Below, piece after piece: positions 21,245 through 32,499 of a DNA stretch of 64,000 bases. Source of the DNA: Atopsyche davidsoni (Eukaryota; Arthropoda; Insecta; Trichoptera; Hydrobiosidae); NCBI GenBank assembly GCA_022113835.1, contig JAILWY010000026.1, positions 1,136,001-1,200,000 of the forward strand, written 5' to 3'. Made by a program: the position numbers and the translations under genes. How positions within the stretch are numbered: position 1 is the stretch's first letter; each line of letters opens with the position of its first letter. Below the pieces are notes generated by a model. That model saw only the letters and a list, made by a program, of their open reading frames with translations. It made no database searches and was not told the DNA's origin.

Positions 21245-21335
21245 GGATTTATCTGTCAGGACTGAAATCTAGCCAGAGATCTCTTAATCGAGAGGGCACG
21301 ATCTTACCACTGAGCTAACTAATGTCAAAAATACC
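21245..21335 (-). repeat. tRNA-like SINE head or tRNA pseudogene, type 2
   Basis: On the minus strand it has an exact A box (TAGCTCAGTGG) followed by TAAGATCGTGCCCTCTCGAT, but the B box is decayed (GCTAGATTTCAGTCC). It differs from the TAATGCACCGGCC family. The A-box flank GCTCAGTGGT also occurs at 30.5 kb. It cannot be a working tRNA. Confidence 0.45.
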
Positions 21336-21899
21336 AATGATATGTTTATATCAAAAGCGTTAAATTGTAGATAAATATAACAAAACTATGTTCTTGGGTG
21401 TTGTGTCGCGTTAAGGTTTTCAAAGTTTCGGCTCCCGTAGCTAGAAGCTTTAGTACGGGGTTCGTTATATTTAAATACCAAATCACTTTAATGCGGTATG
21501 ACACTTAAGATAATAATTTTATTAACAGTAGAAAATAATACCTACGAATGCATCTTACTTAAGAATAAATTATTTAAAAGGCTTAAAGTAAAGTAAGTTT
21601 TACAATGTTTTTTTATTTTTAGAGGGCATCAAAATTTTGAAATTTATATTAAAAGTTTTGGTTTTTATTTATCTGTCAAAATAGACATGTCAAAATTTAA
21701 TGTTGTTTTATTGTATTATATTAAAATAGCTCTGACCTCATCGGGTTCATGCAACTATAAGTTAATTTATTTTTGTATAAATGATAAATTTAGGTTATTG
21801 ACATGCGCGTATTGTTAATATCCATTTACCAGATCAACAGTTATTTGTCGGTACAGACATAATTGCTGCAGTGGTATTAAATGTGAATATTTTCACTGT
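21336..21899. other. AT-rich DNA, nothing recognised
   Basis: Only short open frames and A/T tracts. Confidence 0.4.
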
Positions 21900-22085
21900 T
21901 CAGAGAACATCGACACTCCTTGTATGTCGAATGTCGAATGTGTACACTCATTGTCCGGCGCGACAAAGAAGAGCGACAAATTTTGCAGTTTATCGACAAT
22001 ATAATACACAGAGCTGACATGGAGCGAGAGGAAGCCATTGTCGTGGGCTTGAAGAGCGGTTATTGTCCGGTTTTTTGTCAACGGA
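21900..22085. promoter_or_regulatory. Cluster of Sox-like sites, candidate enhancer
   Basis: Within 120 bp there are ATTGTC at 21950, 22037 and 22062, ACAAAG at 21963, ACAAAT at 21977 and ACAAT at 21996, in a less AT-rich stretch with repeated GTCGAATGTCGAATG. HMG-box factors of the Sox family bind ATTGT/ACAAT. Clusters of this density suggest, but do not prove, a Sox-bound enhancer. The minus-strand open frame over it is unremarkable. Confidence 0.3.
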
Positions 22086-24375
22086 CATAACAGATCTGTT
22101 GAAATGAATTAGACTTTAAAAAAAAAAAAAAGATAAGCGGTGTAGATGCTATCTACGTGACAGTGGCGTGCGGTAGTTTTTAGGCTAGAGCAAGTGGTTA
22201 TACTAATTAGGAATCACTTACCAATCTCCGAGTTGCAATGTGTTCGTGTGTTTTTTTTATCAATATAATTAAATTGTGTTGAATAAGAATTTAGGGTTAG
22301 AATAATAGGAGGTGAAGGTGTAAAATATTCGAAATACCAACCAGAAAAAATATTACTTCAAATTGGAAAACTAAATTTATCTTATATAGCAATGGAGGGC
22401 ACGCAAAACTTTTTCCGCTATACGTATACATATACCGCTCGCAAAAAATATATTTACAATAAAAAAATTCATAATTTACAAGTGAACGCACGTTCATGAC
22501 TAATGTGAAATTTAAACAGATTTACAAAATAATTTATGAGTATTTTACAAATTATGTAGAATGCTTATAAACACATGTGCGCTCAAAATGGATTCGCTCG
22601 GCTTACTGCTTAAAAATTAACTGACTCCATTGTGCTCTGAATACTTCTGCTGTCTAAAATATAATATATATCTATTCATTACAATTTAAGACGCATTTTT
22701 TTTTATTGTGTGTAGCATTTTAATTTCATCTCGAATCGAAAACAATAGATGACATATAAGCCGAAAAAAATCACACAATGGTGGGCGGATCTCCCGAGTC
22801 TTCGGAGGTAGTTTCCGTTCATCCGAAGCCCTCGCCCTGAGTATCAAAACATGGGAACATGACACCAAGAGCATGGGAGATATCAATGGAGATCACAATA
22901 CCCCAAAAAAACAGCCAACTCCGGAATCACGGAGATTTTTTCTCCTGCCAAAGGTGTCGAATTCAAATGTTACCAGAGCTGGCTCAAAAGAAACTGAATG
23001 GGTGTACTCTACCGGAAAAGGATGTGAGCGAATCCTTGACAAATGATATTTTAGGAATAATGAACGCATTTTTGGGTGCAAGCCTTGGCGGGTATTTTTT
23101 GCGGATGTCTTAATGCGCCGTTTAAATATATTATATGTACTGTTGTTTTTAATTATTGTTTTTATTTAAAATCGAGGTATCCGGTAGCTGATCTACAAAA
23201 AAAGATCATTTAGTCAGAAATTAGGAAATAAAAATCGCGGTGTAATTTGGCATATTTATATGGTTTTTGAACTTGCGAAAATAATTATTGTGCTCTTTTG
23301 AAATTTAAAATAAATTGTACGAACCAATTAACGCAAAGATTATTTTTGATGAATTATTAACCATCCATTAATACAATGTATACCGTAATTATAAAGCAAT
23401 TAAAAATTTAGAAAATATATTTTTTATGTTGCTTGTCACAAATATTTTTTAAATGTATCATATTAAATAAATCTGAAATAATTAAAATCGAAACGTTCTT
23501 CACTAATTTATTATCATTTTATATTTAAGGCTGTATTCAGCTTCAGTTGCAAAGCGAGAGAAAAGGGATATAAGGTATCTGTGTATTGATTTTATAAGTT
23601 AAGGTTTGAACCATAGAAAGTTTCTATGTCATAGTTTTATATATTAGAGTTTTTACGATAGAAGGTGTCTACGTCATAGCATTTTTATTTTCGATTTAAC
23701 TCGACGCCCTGGAAAAAATAATGTCATCCAATTTATAATGCTTTCCAGTTTCACGTTAGATTTTTTATACTATTATCGTCGCGTGCTTTTTTATATCATC
23801 GTAAATAATACTGTTGGGCTGTAAACTTTTATATTTTATAAGTTTTATTGCGCCAGTAGCGAGGGAGAACTTGTTACGGAAGCCGTTCTCCCTAAAACTT
23901 ACTGAAAATATTTTTAAATAATATATTGTATCACCAAAATTAATGCGCAACTAACACCAGGAACTATAATTATGTGACTCATTTACTTGGGCTGTAATCG
24001 GTTAACAACGTGAAAATAAAAATAAATAAAAACATATAAAATATTTTTTACCCTTATTTATACCACACTCTAGAAATATTAATAATAACGATTCAAGTTA
24101 GTACATTTTATTTGTAAATTAATTCATTCTGGAAATATTCAGTTAAAACAGTATTTTTCACCATTAAATATAATGGTATACTTCATGATATAGATTTTGA
24201 CGGATGTAGGTCGATTGATAATATATGATGAGGGAAAAATAATAATTTTTGTTTCCTTATAAAATTCATCAATGAATACACTTCACAATACCTAAACCTA
24301 TTCAATCACAATATCCACACAATAAAACGAACATTCAAATGAAATTGTTCACTTGTATTGAACATTCACAAGCAT
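22086..24375. other. AT-rich DNA; mixed patch 22780-23110
   Basis: 22780-23110 is less AT-rich and holds an 84-codon plus-strand frame (22859-23113) whose product I do not recognise. It lacks a convincing start context, repeat homologue or splice signals and is not annotated as a gene. CAGTGGCGTGCG at 22164 is shared with 10836. The remainder is AT-rich. Confidence 0.35.
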
Positions 24376-24560
24376 CGCATTGACAGAGTTGGCATGCAGA
24401 CGAGCTGTCACATCCATCCATCATCATCACCATCGACTCCACTCTCTCCCTGGTGCTCCCAAGCGCCTATTAATACAGTCTAATCCGTCTGTGACAGGAG
24501 CTCAGGTCCTTCGGGCCTCCTGTTGTGATCTCGAGTCCTGCGTCGTGTATTGTGTGGAGA
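24376..24560. promoter_or_regulatory. GC-moderate island, candidate regulatory element
   Basis: Contains GAGCTGTCACATCC, a CATCATCACCATC run, CCTATTAATAC and ATCTCGAGTCC. Non-repetitive, with no recognised coding potential. Confidence 0.2.
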
Positions 24561-25650
24561 AAAGGACTATTGACACTTTGGTTAAAGGATAATCCTACTT
24601 AGTTTCACTTGGAGCTTAGGGAGATGTCTTTTTTGGGGTCATTCATTGTTATATTTGGAAGTAGGCTAATGGGTAAAAGAGGCTGTAATTCTCTAGATTT
24701 TTCATTCACAGATCAAATAATGCAAAGTAAACCATTGTTTAGTTTAAGGAAATAATTAGGTATATGGTTAAAAGACATAATTTATATTGTTCAGCTACAT
24801 AACATATATTTCAACCTGTCCTGTTTTCATACAAGCGTGTAGGTAACGACTGTATTCTTGCCGACGGCAAGTGAGTAGCGAGCAACTCGAGGCCGAATTT
24901 ATTTCTTTTATGTCTTCACAAAGGGTCTGACCAAATTTTTTCAATACAAATTCAATAGAAAATTCACCTATTATATCATATAAATTTATATAGGATTCTA
25001 CCACTAGTTTTATTAAAAAAATATTAAAAATTTCATACTAACATGTAAAATGCTGCATTTTTCTCAATGTCTTTTAAATAACATATGTGAAAACGTATAT
25101 CAACAAAATATTTATTTTTAATAACTTTATAAATAATTAGCATAAAATAATATCTTCAATGACATAACACAAAGCTTCCAATACCTACATAATTATTTTT
25201 TTTAATGTTAAAATTTTTAGAAGCATCAACAGCAAGTTCTTTTATTTCTGAGTAACTAATATTGGTCAATGAATTGACTTTGATTTGTTCAAACATACTA
25301 TTTTTATCGGCCAATCTATTGAGATTTGATGAGATAGCCTATAGCAAACTATTTATGATTATAAAAAAATATTTTGCTATCAACATGTTTTTTCATTATT
25401 CAAATTACAATTTTTTTTTATATACACGTTTACATAAGATTTGGATCACTATTCTTAGGTATCTTAAATTCCATTATGTGCACTCTTTAATAAAACATAA
25501 CAATATCAACATAAGTGTTTATTTCTGCAAATAATGTTAAATAATTTAAAATAAAAATCTATTTGAGACAATAGTTTAGTTGTATTTGTATAAACCTCTA
25601 TGCATTTTTATTGATAAAAAGAAAATAAATGATATTCCCAATCACTCACA
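24561..25650. other. AT-rich DNA, nothing recognised
   Basis: Long A/T tracts and short open frames (a 90-codon frame at 25262 is rich in Phe, Ile and Lys, as AT-rich DNA produces by chance). Confidence 0.4.
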
Positions 25651-25654
25651 TAAT

Positions 25655-25735
25655 TAGTTTCGCAAACATGCTAGGTTGGCGAAACTAGTCGGGTCAAAAA
25701 ATAAATAAGGAGCATGACTTAATATGTCTTTAAAT
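25655..25735 (+). repeat. Repeat family R4 with GCGAAACTAGTCG hairpin
   Basis: AGTTTCGCAAACATGCTAGG followed by TTGGCGAAACTAGTCGGGTC forms a stem (AGTTTCGC with GCGAAACT). A related sequence lies at 43135-43190 (TTGCATGTTGGCGGAGCTAG followed by TCGCGTCAACAAATAAA), and a weaker one may lie at 42957-43005. It could be a LINE or SINE 3' end. Confidence 0.45.
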
Positions 25736-26125
25736 AAATAATTTTATAGTGGAATTTCACCAAGTACTTTTATACGTGGAGTTTCAAAACACAATCTACA
25801 TGGCATTTCAAAACAGCATAAAATATCTTTAAATTGAATAATTACCGCAAAGTGTATGAAAATATTCTTATTCGTTGATTTACGGCTTGAAATAATCCAA
25901 ACAGTTATTTTTTATTAGAATTGCATAAAGTAGGCGTTGCGTAGTGAGAATTGCCAAGACATGACATTATATATTGCCCAAGCCAGCGCAGTCTGTTTTA
26001 CCTGCAAATACCAGTCGGTTCTTAATTGATGCAGTTTGAAAGGTAGCTCCAATTGGCACAATAATTCGCTACATTAGAGAGAAATTCATTTGTGCATTGT
26101 AATTACACGGCTCGTGCTTATATAC
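25736..26125. other. AT-rich DNA, nothing recognised
   Basis: No features could be assigned. Confidence 0.4.
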
Positions 26126-26502
26126 CTACCTATACCCGTAGCAACACAACCGACAACCGAACGATGACGTCCTTTTATATTGGGCGTAGTTTTTGCTCAA
26201 ACAAACGCGAAATATACATTATTGGCTAGTTACCGTTCGGCTGTCGGCATCAACTTATGTATGTAGCTTAAAGCAGCCTGTACATGTTGTAGCACAACTA
26301 AAAACCGAACAACTAGCCACTTTTGCGTTGTTTTTTAAGCTGCCTGCACACGCTGCGACACGGAGATAAGCCTATAGGTTTGAAACAAAACGTCATTTAT
26401 TTGCTTCACACGATCGGTTGTCGGTTGAGTAAAAACTATATATAAAACTATAAATCAATTATGGTTTGATATCAATAGTGCGATTCATGTGTAGGCTGCT
26501 TT
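26126..26502. mobile_element. Cluster of three MITE family T copies
   Basis: Copy one (26126-26270) has left arm GCAACACAACCGACAACCGA, interior GACGTCCTTTTATATTGGGC and a right arm with CGGCTGTCGG ending TGTAGCTTA. A left-half copy starts at 26271 (AAGCAGCCTGTACATGTTGT). A third starts TTAAGCTGCCTGCACACGCT (26335) and ends GTGTAGGCTGCTTTA at 26502. Abutting copies share TTAA-like junctions. Confidence 0.75.
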
Positions 26503-26617
26503 ATCAAAACTATTCCATGCGTATATTTAGATGTTTTCATCAAACCTGTAAGTGGGTTCTGAGAAACTGATTGTAATCGGAATTGCTATGCAACAACACC
26601 TGTGCTTGTCATTCTTA

Positions 26618-26911
26618 TGTTGGGTGTAAAGCCGCGTCGATAATTACGACTTTGTTCATCTGTGTAGGCCGCTTGTCGCCTTTCCTCGGCAGCGTCTCCC
26701 GGGGATCCTGGAATCCGCCATCGGGAGTTAATTCGGCGAGACGCGGCGCGAGCAGACGGGTCACGTGACACGCGCCGCGACGCTCGTTTGTTTTTTTGGG
26801 CAGACTCAATAAATCCTCGCGCCTCACCGAGCGCCCGGTTGTAGTTTGAATTGTTCCGCAACTACATCTGCGGCCGACATTTTTGTCTTGGGTGTCAAGC
26901 CGCGTCCATTT
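26618..26911. promoter_or_regulatory. CpG-rich island with GTCACGTGAC, flanked by direct repeats
   Basis: A perfect 10-bp palindrome GTCACGTGAC (26760-26769) matches the CLEAR/M-box type of E-box bound by MITF/TFE-class bHLH-Zip proteins. The island also contains GGGGATCC and GAGTTAATTCGG. The flanks carry near-identical GGGTGTAAAGCCGCGTC (26625) and GGGTGTCAAGCCGCGTC (26892). A family T-like end (GTGTAGGCCGCTTG) lies at 26663. It is unclear whether the island is host DNA or part of a repeat. The minus-strand open frames are not recognised. Confidence 0.35.
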
Positions 26912-27066
26912 ATTTTATTTGGCGCAGCGACACTGCGGCCAATATATAAGATAAAATTTTAGATTTGTAAATATTTTGGTTCAATCAATAATTTGTTTGT
27001 ATCTATAAAGTGTATTTTATTTTATATTGATTACGCCCTTCTTTATAAACGATGATTGTTCTAAAC

Positions 27067-27689
27067 CCGATAGGTTCCCAACTATCTTGTCGAGTTTTCC
27101 TGTTTTTCGCAGACCCCTGCCTTGCTAATATTGAATTTTTACACTTATCAACTTCAAACATATTTTTGACATCAGAACAACTCACTTTCATAGGGTTTTA
27201 CTCTACAGTGGATTTAAAAATAATTTCATAATACATTCACTAAAAAAATCAATTCTTTTAATGGGAGGGACGGGTCTGATGCTTCGATAGAAAATTTTCA
27301 ATATTTATCTTCAAATAAGTCAGATTTAACCTTAAATCTCCTCGCCCAGTGATTTCCAATCTATTATTTTTTTTAACAGAATTGATAACTGCACTGAAAC
27401 CCTTTTTCATGTATGAAGATGGAAAAGCTATAAAAAACCTTCTTGCGATAGTCCATAATGCAGGATAAACAGCATTATTATGTAAGTACATAGGTAAAAT
27501 CTGTGCTAGGTGTATCATGACATTTACAGAATGCATAAATTTTAGAGATGACCTGCTTAAATGGGATCCACTCTCGTAGACCCCTATTTACAGTACGTGG
27601 ACCCCCAATTAAATTTTTTGCTGTATTCGACCCCTTGCAGGGCGGAATCGACCCATGGGGGTCGATATTGACCACTTTGGGAACCAGTG
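27067..27689 (-). mobile_element. hAT transposon (ZBED5-like group), deleted, with 8-bp TSD
   Basis: TTCTAAAC occurs at 27059-27066 and 27690-27697 exactly beside the ends, an 8-bp duplication typical of hAT. The 5' end on the minus strand reads CACTGGTTCCCAAAGTGGTC, and the 3' end complements to GATAGGTTCCCAA-type. The element is 623 bp and keeps only a transposase C-terminus. Its layout, including GATGACCTGCTTAAATGGGA and the AGACCCC-rich terminal region, is shared with 47709-48253. Confidence 0.85.
27258..27536 (-). pseudogene. hAT transposase C-terminal fragment (ZBED5-like)
   Basis: The minus-strand frame includes YPALWTIARRFFIAFPSSYM, KKGFSAVINSVKKNNRLEIT and GRGDLRLNLTYLKINIENF, ending HQTRPSH. 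This is the conserved dimerisation (hATC) end of hAT transposases of the kind domesticated as ZBED5-like proteins. The upstream transposase, including catalytic and BED zinc-finger parts, is absent. The 27 residues before YPALW are unrelated to the other copy, marking an extra internal deletion. Not functional. Confidence 0.8.
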
Positions 27690-27697
27690 TTCTAAAC

Positions 27698-28750
27698 ACT
27701 CTTCCCGGATTCAAGCCAAGCAACCACTAGGCGTTTATATCTCTATGTAAAATATATCCCTCCATTAGTACATCGCAGTTATTCAGTACTCAGGATTGGA
27801 AGATCGGCACGTGTCGGACTGCGTGCCGCGTGCCTGTCAAATAAACATTTCCGCCCGCGCCATGGAGGAGGGGAAGGGGGGACCCCATGGCTTAGCGAAT
27901 TTATCGTTCCGATTTCTAATAAATCGTGTCGATTTATGGGACATCAATTTCATACTCATGAATCGAATTAAAGTGTAGAAATATATTCCTATCTACCGCC
28001 AATAAACTATTTTAACGTAGCTTTAACATATTCTATTAATATTACTTGGTAGTATAATTTCAATAATAAATATTCATGCCACAATATTTATTGGAATTAC
28101 ATTGAACTGATTTAAGTTTATTTAAAATATATGTAAAGTATCTATACAAATTAATTTGACTCCAAGGAAATACATTTAAAAAAACCGCCTTTAAATATTT
28201 ATCTTTACAAGATCGTCGTTTTTTTATGTAATTTTTTTTGTTTTGTTTTACAATCTGAATAAGTTAACTGATATGATGTGACGCATTCCCTTTAGATAGC
28301 ATTTAATTTAATTTGACAATTTTTTTTAAATTGTTACAGCGTGTGTAGTCGGCTCAGGTTGTGTCAAAACACTTTGCGTTTAAATATAAAATCACACTAA
28401 CATTTAAACGTGGTAAGATGTCAATGCGCATTTACATCTGCTACTTAATGAAGTTATGGCAGACGCGATGAGGATAAATAGTCAAAAAAAAGAGCTGTGC
28501 TTAAATTTGTCAGCAGCGGATTCTCTCGGCTGGAGACGCCTGAACAAAAGGAAGAAGCGAGCGGAGATTTGTAGTCTGCAGTAATGGGTGCGAGATCACG
28601 GGACGGATCAACTCAGGTTCATGGAATCGGGAAGACGGATGGTCCAATTTTCTGGGTAGTTGATAAAACTGGCTTGTGTTTATGGATTAATTAATTAATA
28701 GTATATTGGTTAAAAAGTAAGAAAATATAATTTAATTTTTTTGATGACAT
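27698..28750. other. AT-rich DNA; small GC patches
   Basis: 27800-27910 is GC-richer (CCGCCCGCGCCATGGAGGAG followed by G-rich sequence). The ATG there opens 38 codons that resemble nothing known. 28337-28360 has a fragment of the MITE T right end (ACAGCGTGTGTAGTCGGCT). 28500-28640 is mixed composition without recognisable content. Confidence 0.35.
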
Positions 28751-28754
28751 ATTT

Positions 28755-28980
28755 AGCTCACTGGTTAGGTTACGTGCTTACTTTTTCTTCATCAAGTACT
28801 TTTCTTCAAAAGAGGTTGGCGACCATTTCACTGTTCATGGTTTTCTAATGGGAAAATAGTGTAGTGTGTCCCCGGGTCCTTCTACACCTATGAAAACCGC
28901 CCTTTGGCTCAATGGTTACCATGCTTGCTTACTGGCCTCCTACTCTTATACGTGGTTATATATTCTCTGTTATTAGATAA
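28755..28980 (+). repeat. Repeat R2 fragment plus tRNA-like segments
   Basis: 28755-28785 resembles a tRNA A-box region (TTAGCTCACTGGTTAGGTTA). 28787-28891 is repeat R2 in the same orientation as 37418-37545 (CTTCATCAAGTACTTTTCTT, GGCGACCATTTCACTGT, GGAAAATAGTGTAG). 28905-28975 has an exact A box (TGGCTCAATGG) with a decayed B box. R2 may therefore be linked to a tRNA-derived unit. Confidence 0.45.
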
Positions 28981-29995
28981 CCTGAGTTTGCTTGTTGAAT
29001 AAAAGATAAAATAAACCAGAGACGTGACAATTTAAGCACAGCCACAAACAAGCGTTTATTGCCCATGACCCTTCCAAGCAAGCATGGTAAATTATTTCCA
29101 ACATTCCCCATGCTTACAGGTGTGGAAAGCCCATCATCCAGAAGTGTACTGATTCCATTCCAGCAGAGTCAAGATAGTAGAGCCATAAACACGACAGTTA
29201 TCCCATTTACACGCTGTAGTCTTCCTCGAGAGTGATTTATCAGGCCACAAGCGATATGACGCGACGACACTCGTTACAAAAATAATTTGTAAGTCTATTT
29301 AAGTTGAACTTCCGAACCGCCGAGCTTTTCCCGAACCGGTTAGCACTCTCCTTCGTAAATAACTCCGGAACGAACCGCGATGGTGACGGGAGCAAAAAAA
29401 TGTATGAAAGATGGCAGACCAGCCGTCCCGGACCTTCGGAACGACGTTTCGCGTCAAAACATACTTGCGGGGATATTGATGACTCGCTGGCGTGTCGTTG
29501 AATTGATAATTGATGCGATCGGATCTTACATTAATATATGACATACATTGATTTGATTTGGAAATAATTAATTGAGTCAGATTATCCATTCGTACGAACC
29601 GCTTTGATGACGTATGGTGCCTACACGTATTCATTTAGATATATTTCAGAGGCGTGCGGTCTGTACACACAGTACATTACTGGCGATATTACTACAATTT
29701 TTCTCTTCATAATTTTAAGCATGATTTCTTTGCCACAGTGCAACATTTTCATGTTATATTGCTATTTTAGTCATACATTTAAGAAGTTTATAAGCATATC
29801 TTTGAAAGTTTGAAATTTAGAGGCGCATCTTTCAAAAGTTGTACTCCCACTGTATGCCCAGATTTGCTTTTAGATAACTCAACATTTTGTATTCTAAACA
29901 AATTAATTATTTTTAGTATTAAACTTCCAATTTATTAAATTTATCAAATATATTCCCTAAATAAACAGCGCTGAAGAGGACGAAATCCGTACTGC
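28981..29995. other. Mixed/AT-rich DNA; GC patch 29300-29520
   Basis: 29300-29520 holds overlapping open frames on both strands (111 codons on the minus strand) with CCGAACCGCC and GAACCGCGATGG words. The products are not recognised and no start or splice context supports a gene. The patch could be another regulatory island. Confidence 0.3.
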
Positions 29996-30250
29996 AAGGT
30001 AGTCGGTTGTGTCGCAGCGTGTGTAGGCATCTTAACTTTGAACTGTCGTTTTTCCGGTATCCAAACTAATGTACAATTTATACAGTGTAATGTGCCCCAG
30101 CGCAAAACGTCGGGAAAAAAAAACAGTTTTCTGGGTTGCCATAAAAACCCGCGCCCTGTCCCCCTTTCTTCGCGTCATTTGCTGCGTCATATATCTTCCC
30201 TAATGGTTTCCTCCGGCGACCCCGGGAGACGCCGCGGGTAGCTTCATCTC
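29990..30250. other. MITE T right end followed by GC-rich island
   Basis: 29990-30034 is the family T right end (GTCGGTTGTGTCGCAGCGTG, then TGTAGGCATCTT). 30110-30250 is GC-rich with GGCGACCCCGGGAGACGCCG. It may be regulatory; nothing coding was seen. Confidence 0.45.
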
Positions 30251-30454
30251 TGGTCGCGTCGGGGTTAATGCAACAATGAGGATGCTGTGTAGATTACCCG
30301 ACAATGTGTGGCAGCACCTAAAAGTAGTCTCCTTCAAGGCTACACTCCTGCGCGGTCTGCGTACGAATCTGGGTACCTCATTTCAATATTGCTTACAATA
30401 TCAACAAAAAATTTGGTTTCCAAAAATTTGTCTAGCTCGATTAAATCATTTTTG

Positions 30455-30535
30455 TATGTATTACTCAGAATCGAGATCGAACTAGGGAGCTTTTGATCAA
30501 GAATCGACGGTCTCACCACTGAGCCAACAACCCAA
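30455..30535 (-). repeat. tRNA-like SINE head or pseudogene, type 2
   Basis: On the minus strand: exact A box (TGGCTCAGTGG), then TGAGACCGTCGATTC, and a near B box (AGTTCGATCTC) 44 bases later. Spacing and boxes fit a Pol III internal promoter, but no 7-bp acceptor stem closes it, so it is a tRNA-derived repeat rather than a gene. Confidence 0.5.
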
Positions 30536-30539
30536 GTAA

Positions 30540-31670
30540 AATCACGTTTCTTATTTACTCATTGGACTCACTACACTATATATTCAAGAAAATTACAAAC
30601 AGACTCTCTTGTCTTTTTTGAGGAGAGGCACCCAAAGAACAAGAATTTACTCATTACGGTATTACTTTTATTGCCAAATCAGCATAATAACCTTTTATTC
30701 TTGTTACAAAAGAGAAATAATTTCCAAATCACTGTTATTGAATAAACGGAATAGATTTTTTATTCCAGCATGACCCCCCGCAGAGAGTCAGTTTATTTTT
30801 GTTAATAACAATACCATTGTATGAGGTCCGCCCGTTGCTCGATACTTGTTATCTCGTGGATGCTGTACCGAAAGCACGAAAAGACAAATCATCACTAATA
30901 GACAATGATACAAACAAGATCGACCAACCACCTGCGTGACTCGCAGAATGCTCGCGGGCGACGCACGCTCCGAGCACTCCACTCCAAACTCCAAACTTAA
31001 AACTTTAAACGCAGAGTAGATAAACATTTATGAAGCTACACCTGTTGTAAAAAAAAAAATACGAAAAGCACAGAAAATTATTAAAAACACAGCTTTTTAG
31101 AAAAGCTGTGTTTTTTGATTAAGTTCCTGAATATAGCCACATTTCAGAGAGCTTGTCAAACCGTGTAAAAACCATTTTGAACATATCATTATGTAATTTT
31201 TTTTTAAATAATCCAATAAAATATTTTTTTTTACTAATTCAATAAGCATTAAAGTGTATATTTCCTTACGTCGTTATCTTGGTAAGGCTTCCTAGTCCCC
31301 CTAGGCGCCTCTGCGGGGCGTCCGACCCGCGTCGGATTCAATAACCTGCCCACACTTTACCATCCACAGTGCCCCATATACGCCATGGAATTATTTGCTA
31401 TATATCAAATTAAATAATCTTTTTTTGTTGTAAATATATGAAACGTAACAAAGATTTTCTTTAATTCTGTTACGGACGCCGCTGTATACAGGAATACCTG
31501 CGGGATTAGCGTTAAATCAACCCAGCTCCTAACGGGTCATGGAGTGATGAGAAGTTATCTCCGCAGGTTCCACTTGACGAGCTACGACACATGCCCTTGT
31601 GATGATATTACTCCACAAACAGTGATCCCTCTTGTAAGTTCATGCCAATGCCGACAGGAGGGCCTGTGCC
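30540..31670. other. AT-rich DNA with short GC patches
   Basis: 30608 has TTTTTTGAGGAGAGGCACCC, a word shared with R2-associated sequence at 39.38 kb. 31085-31116 forms a 13-bp stem (AACACAGCTTTTT with AAAAGCTGTGTTTT). 31270-31390 is GC-richer (CCCCTAGGCGCC, GCGTCGGATTC) without coding signs. Confidence 0.35.
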
Positions 31671-31673
31671 TGG

Positions 31674-31880
31674 ATGACTTGAAGTCAGTGGCGAGACACC
31701 CACAGATGATGAAGTCACTGGACGGCTTCTTGAAGCATGTCATGAGAACCATAAAGAGGGTAAACCAGGGGGTGTAGCTTCAGTCACTCCCATGTATAGC
31801 ACAATTTCGCATGACTAATTTGGAAAATTTCCTCAAATTGTGATGACAAACCTTGTACATAACAAGCAAGGTACCAAATC
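31674..31880 (+). mobile_element. LINE 3' end, copy 1 (ORF C-terminus and 3' UTR)
   Basis: A frame ending DLKSVARHPQMMKSLDGFLK...VNQGV with a stop at 31775-31777 is followed by about 100 bases of conserved non-coding DNA (ATAGCACAATTTCG, CTTGTACATAACAAGCAAGG, TACCAAA). The minus-strand copy at 53040-53256 keeps the same protein end and 3' sequence, and there it is followed by a poly(A) tract. That is the arrangement of a non-LTR retrotransposon 3' end. The clade is not identified. Confidence 0.65.
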
Positions 31881-31939
31881 TATTTAATAAAATATATTTA
31901 TATTACCTGTACAAATAAGTTTTCCAGGACTTTTTTTCA

Positions 31940-32425
31940 AGTTTGACGATTTATTGTGAAAAAATTATTACAAGTTCATTTTTTAAAGTATTGTCCATCG
32001 CTAGCCACTACTTTTCCCCATCTTTCTGGCAATTTTCGGATACCATCTTGAAAAAACGATGTGTCTTTTGATGCAATCCATGAATCGATCCAATTTTGGA
32101 CTTCTTCAAAAGAGCGGAAGTACTAACCCTTAAGAGCCTACGTCATCGACGAAAACAAATGGTAGTCGGAAGGAGCAATGTCTTTGCTATATGGCGGGTG
32201 GAGTAGAACTTCCCATTCAAGCGTTTCAAGGCATGTTTTGACCGGCTGCGCAACATGTGGCAGAGCGTTGTCATGTTGCTAAATTTCCCTGTCGTGCCTC
32301 TCCTCGTATTGTGGCTGTTTTTCCCGCAGTGCTGGTTTCACTTGGTGGTAGTAGATCATAGTACACCACGCCCTATTTGTCTCACCAAGTACAGAGCATG
32401 ACTTTGCCACCGTGAATATATATGA
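31940..32425 (-). pseudogene. mariner transposase relic, DD34D type
   Basis: The minus strand keeps the catalytic Asp blocks: VHGGKVMLCTW.DK.GVVYYD (stops at the dots), QHDNALPHVAQPVKTCLETL, and PPYSKDIAPSDYHLF. Exactly 34 residues separate the second and third Asp (32270-32272 and 32165-32167), the mariner D34D spacing. The end, RSFEEVQNWIDSWIASKDTS through KLPERWGKVVASDGQYFKK, is followed by a stop at about 31976-31978. In-frame stops and a frameshift near 32130-32150 make it dead, and the N-terminal third is missing. This is a different lineage from the element at 6577. Terminal repeats were not identified. Confidence 0.85.
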
Positions 32426-32499
32426 AACGCGGCATAACACTCATAAACGCAGAATTTTATATATTTATTTTCAATCAACTGCTTTTGATGCCAATGCCT

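Noticed and set aside
22859..23113. 84-codon frame as a host gene or exon
   Set aside because: No recognisable motif, promoter or splice signals; mixed-composition DNA easily gives this length.
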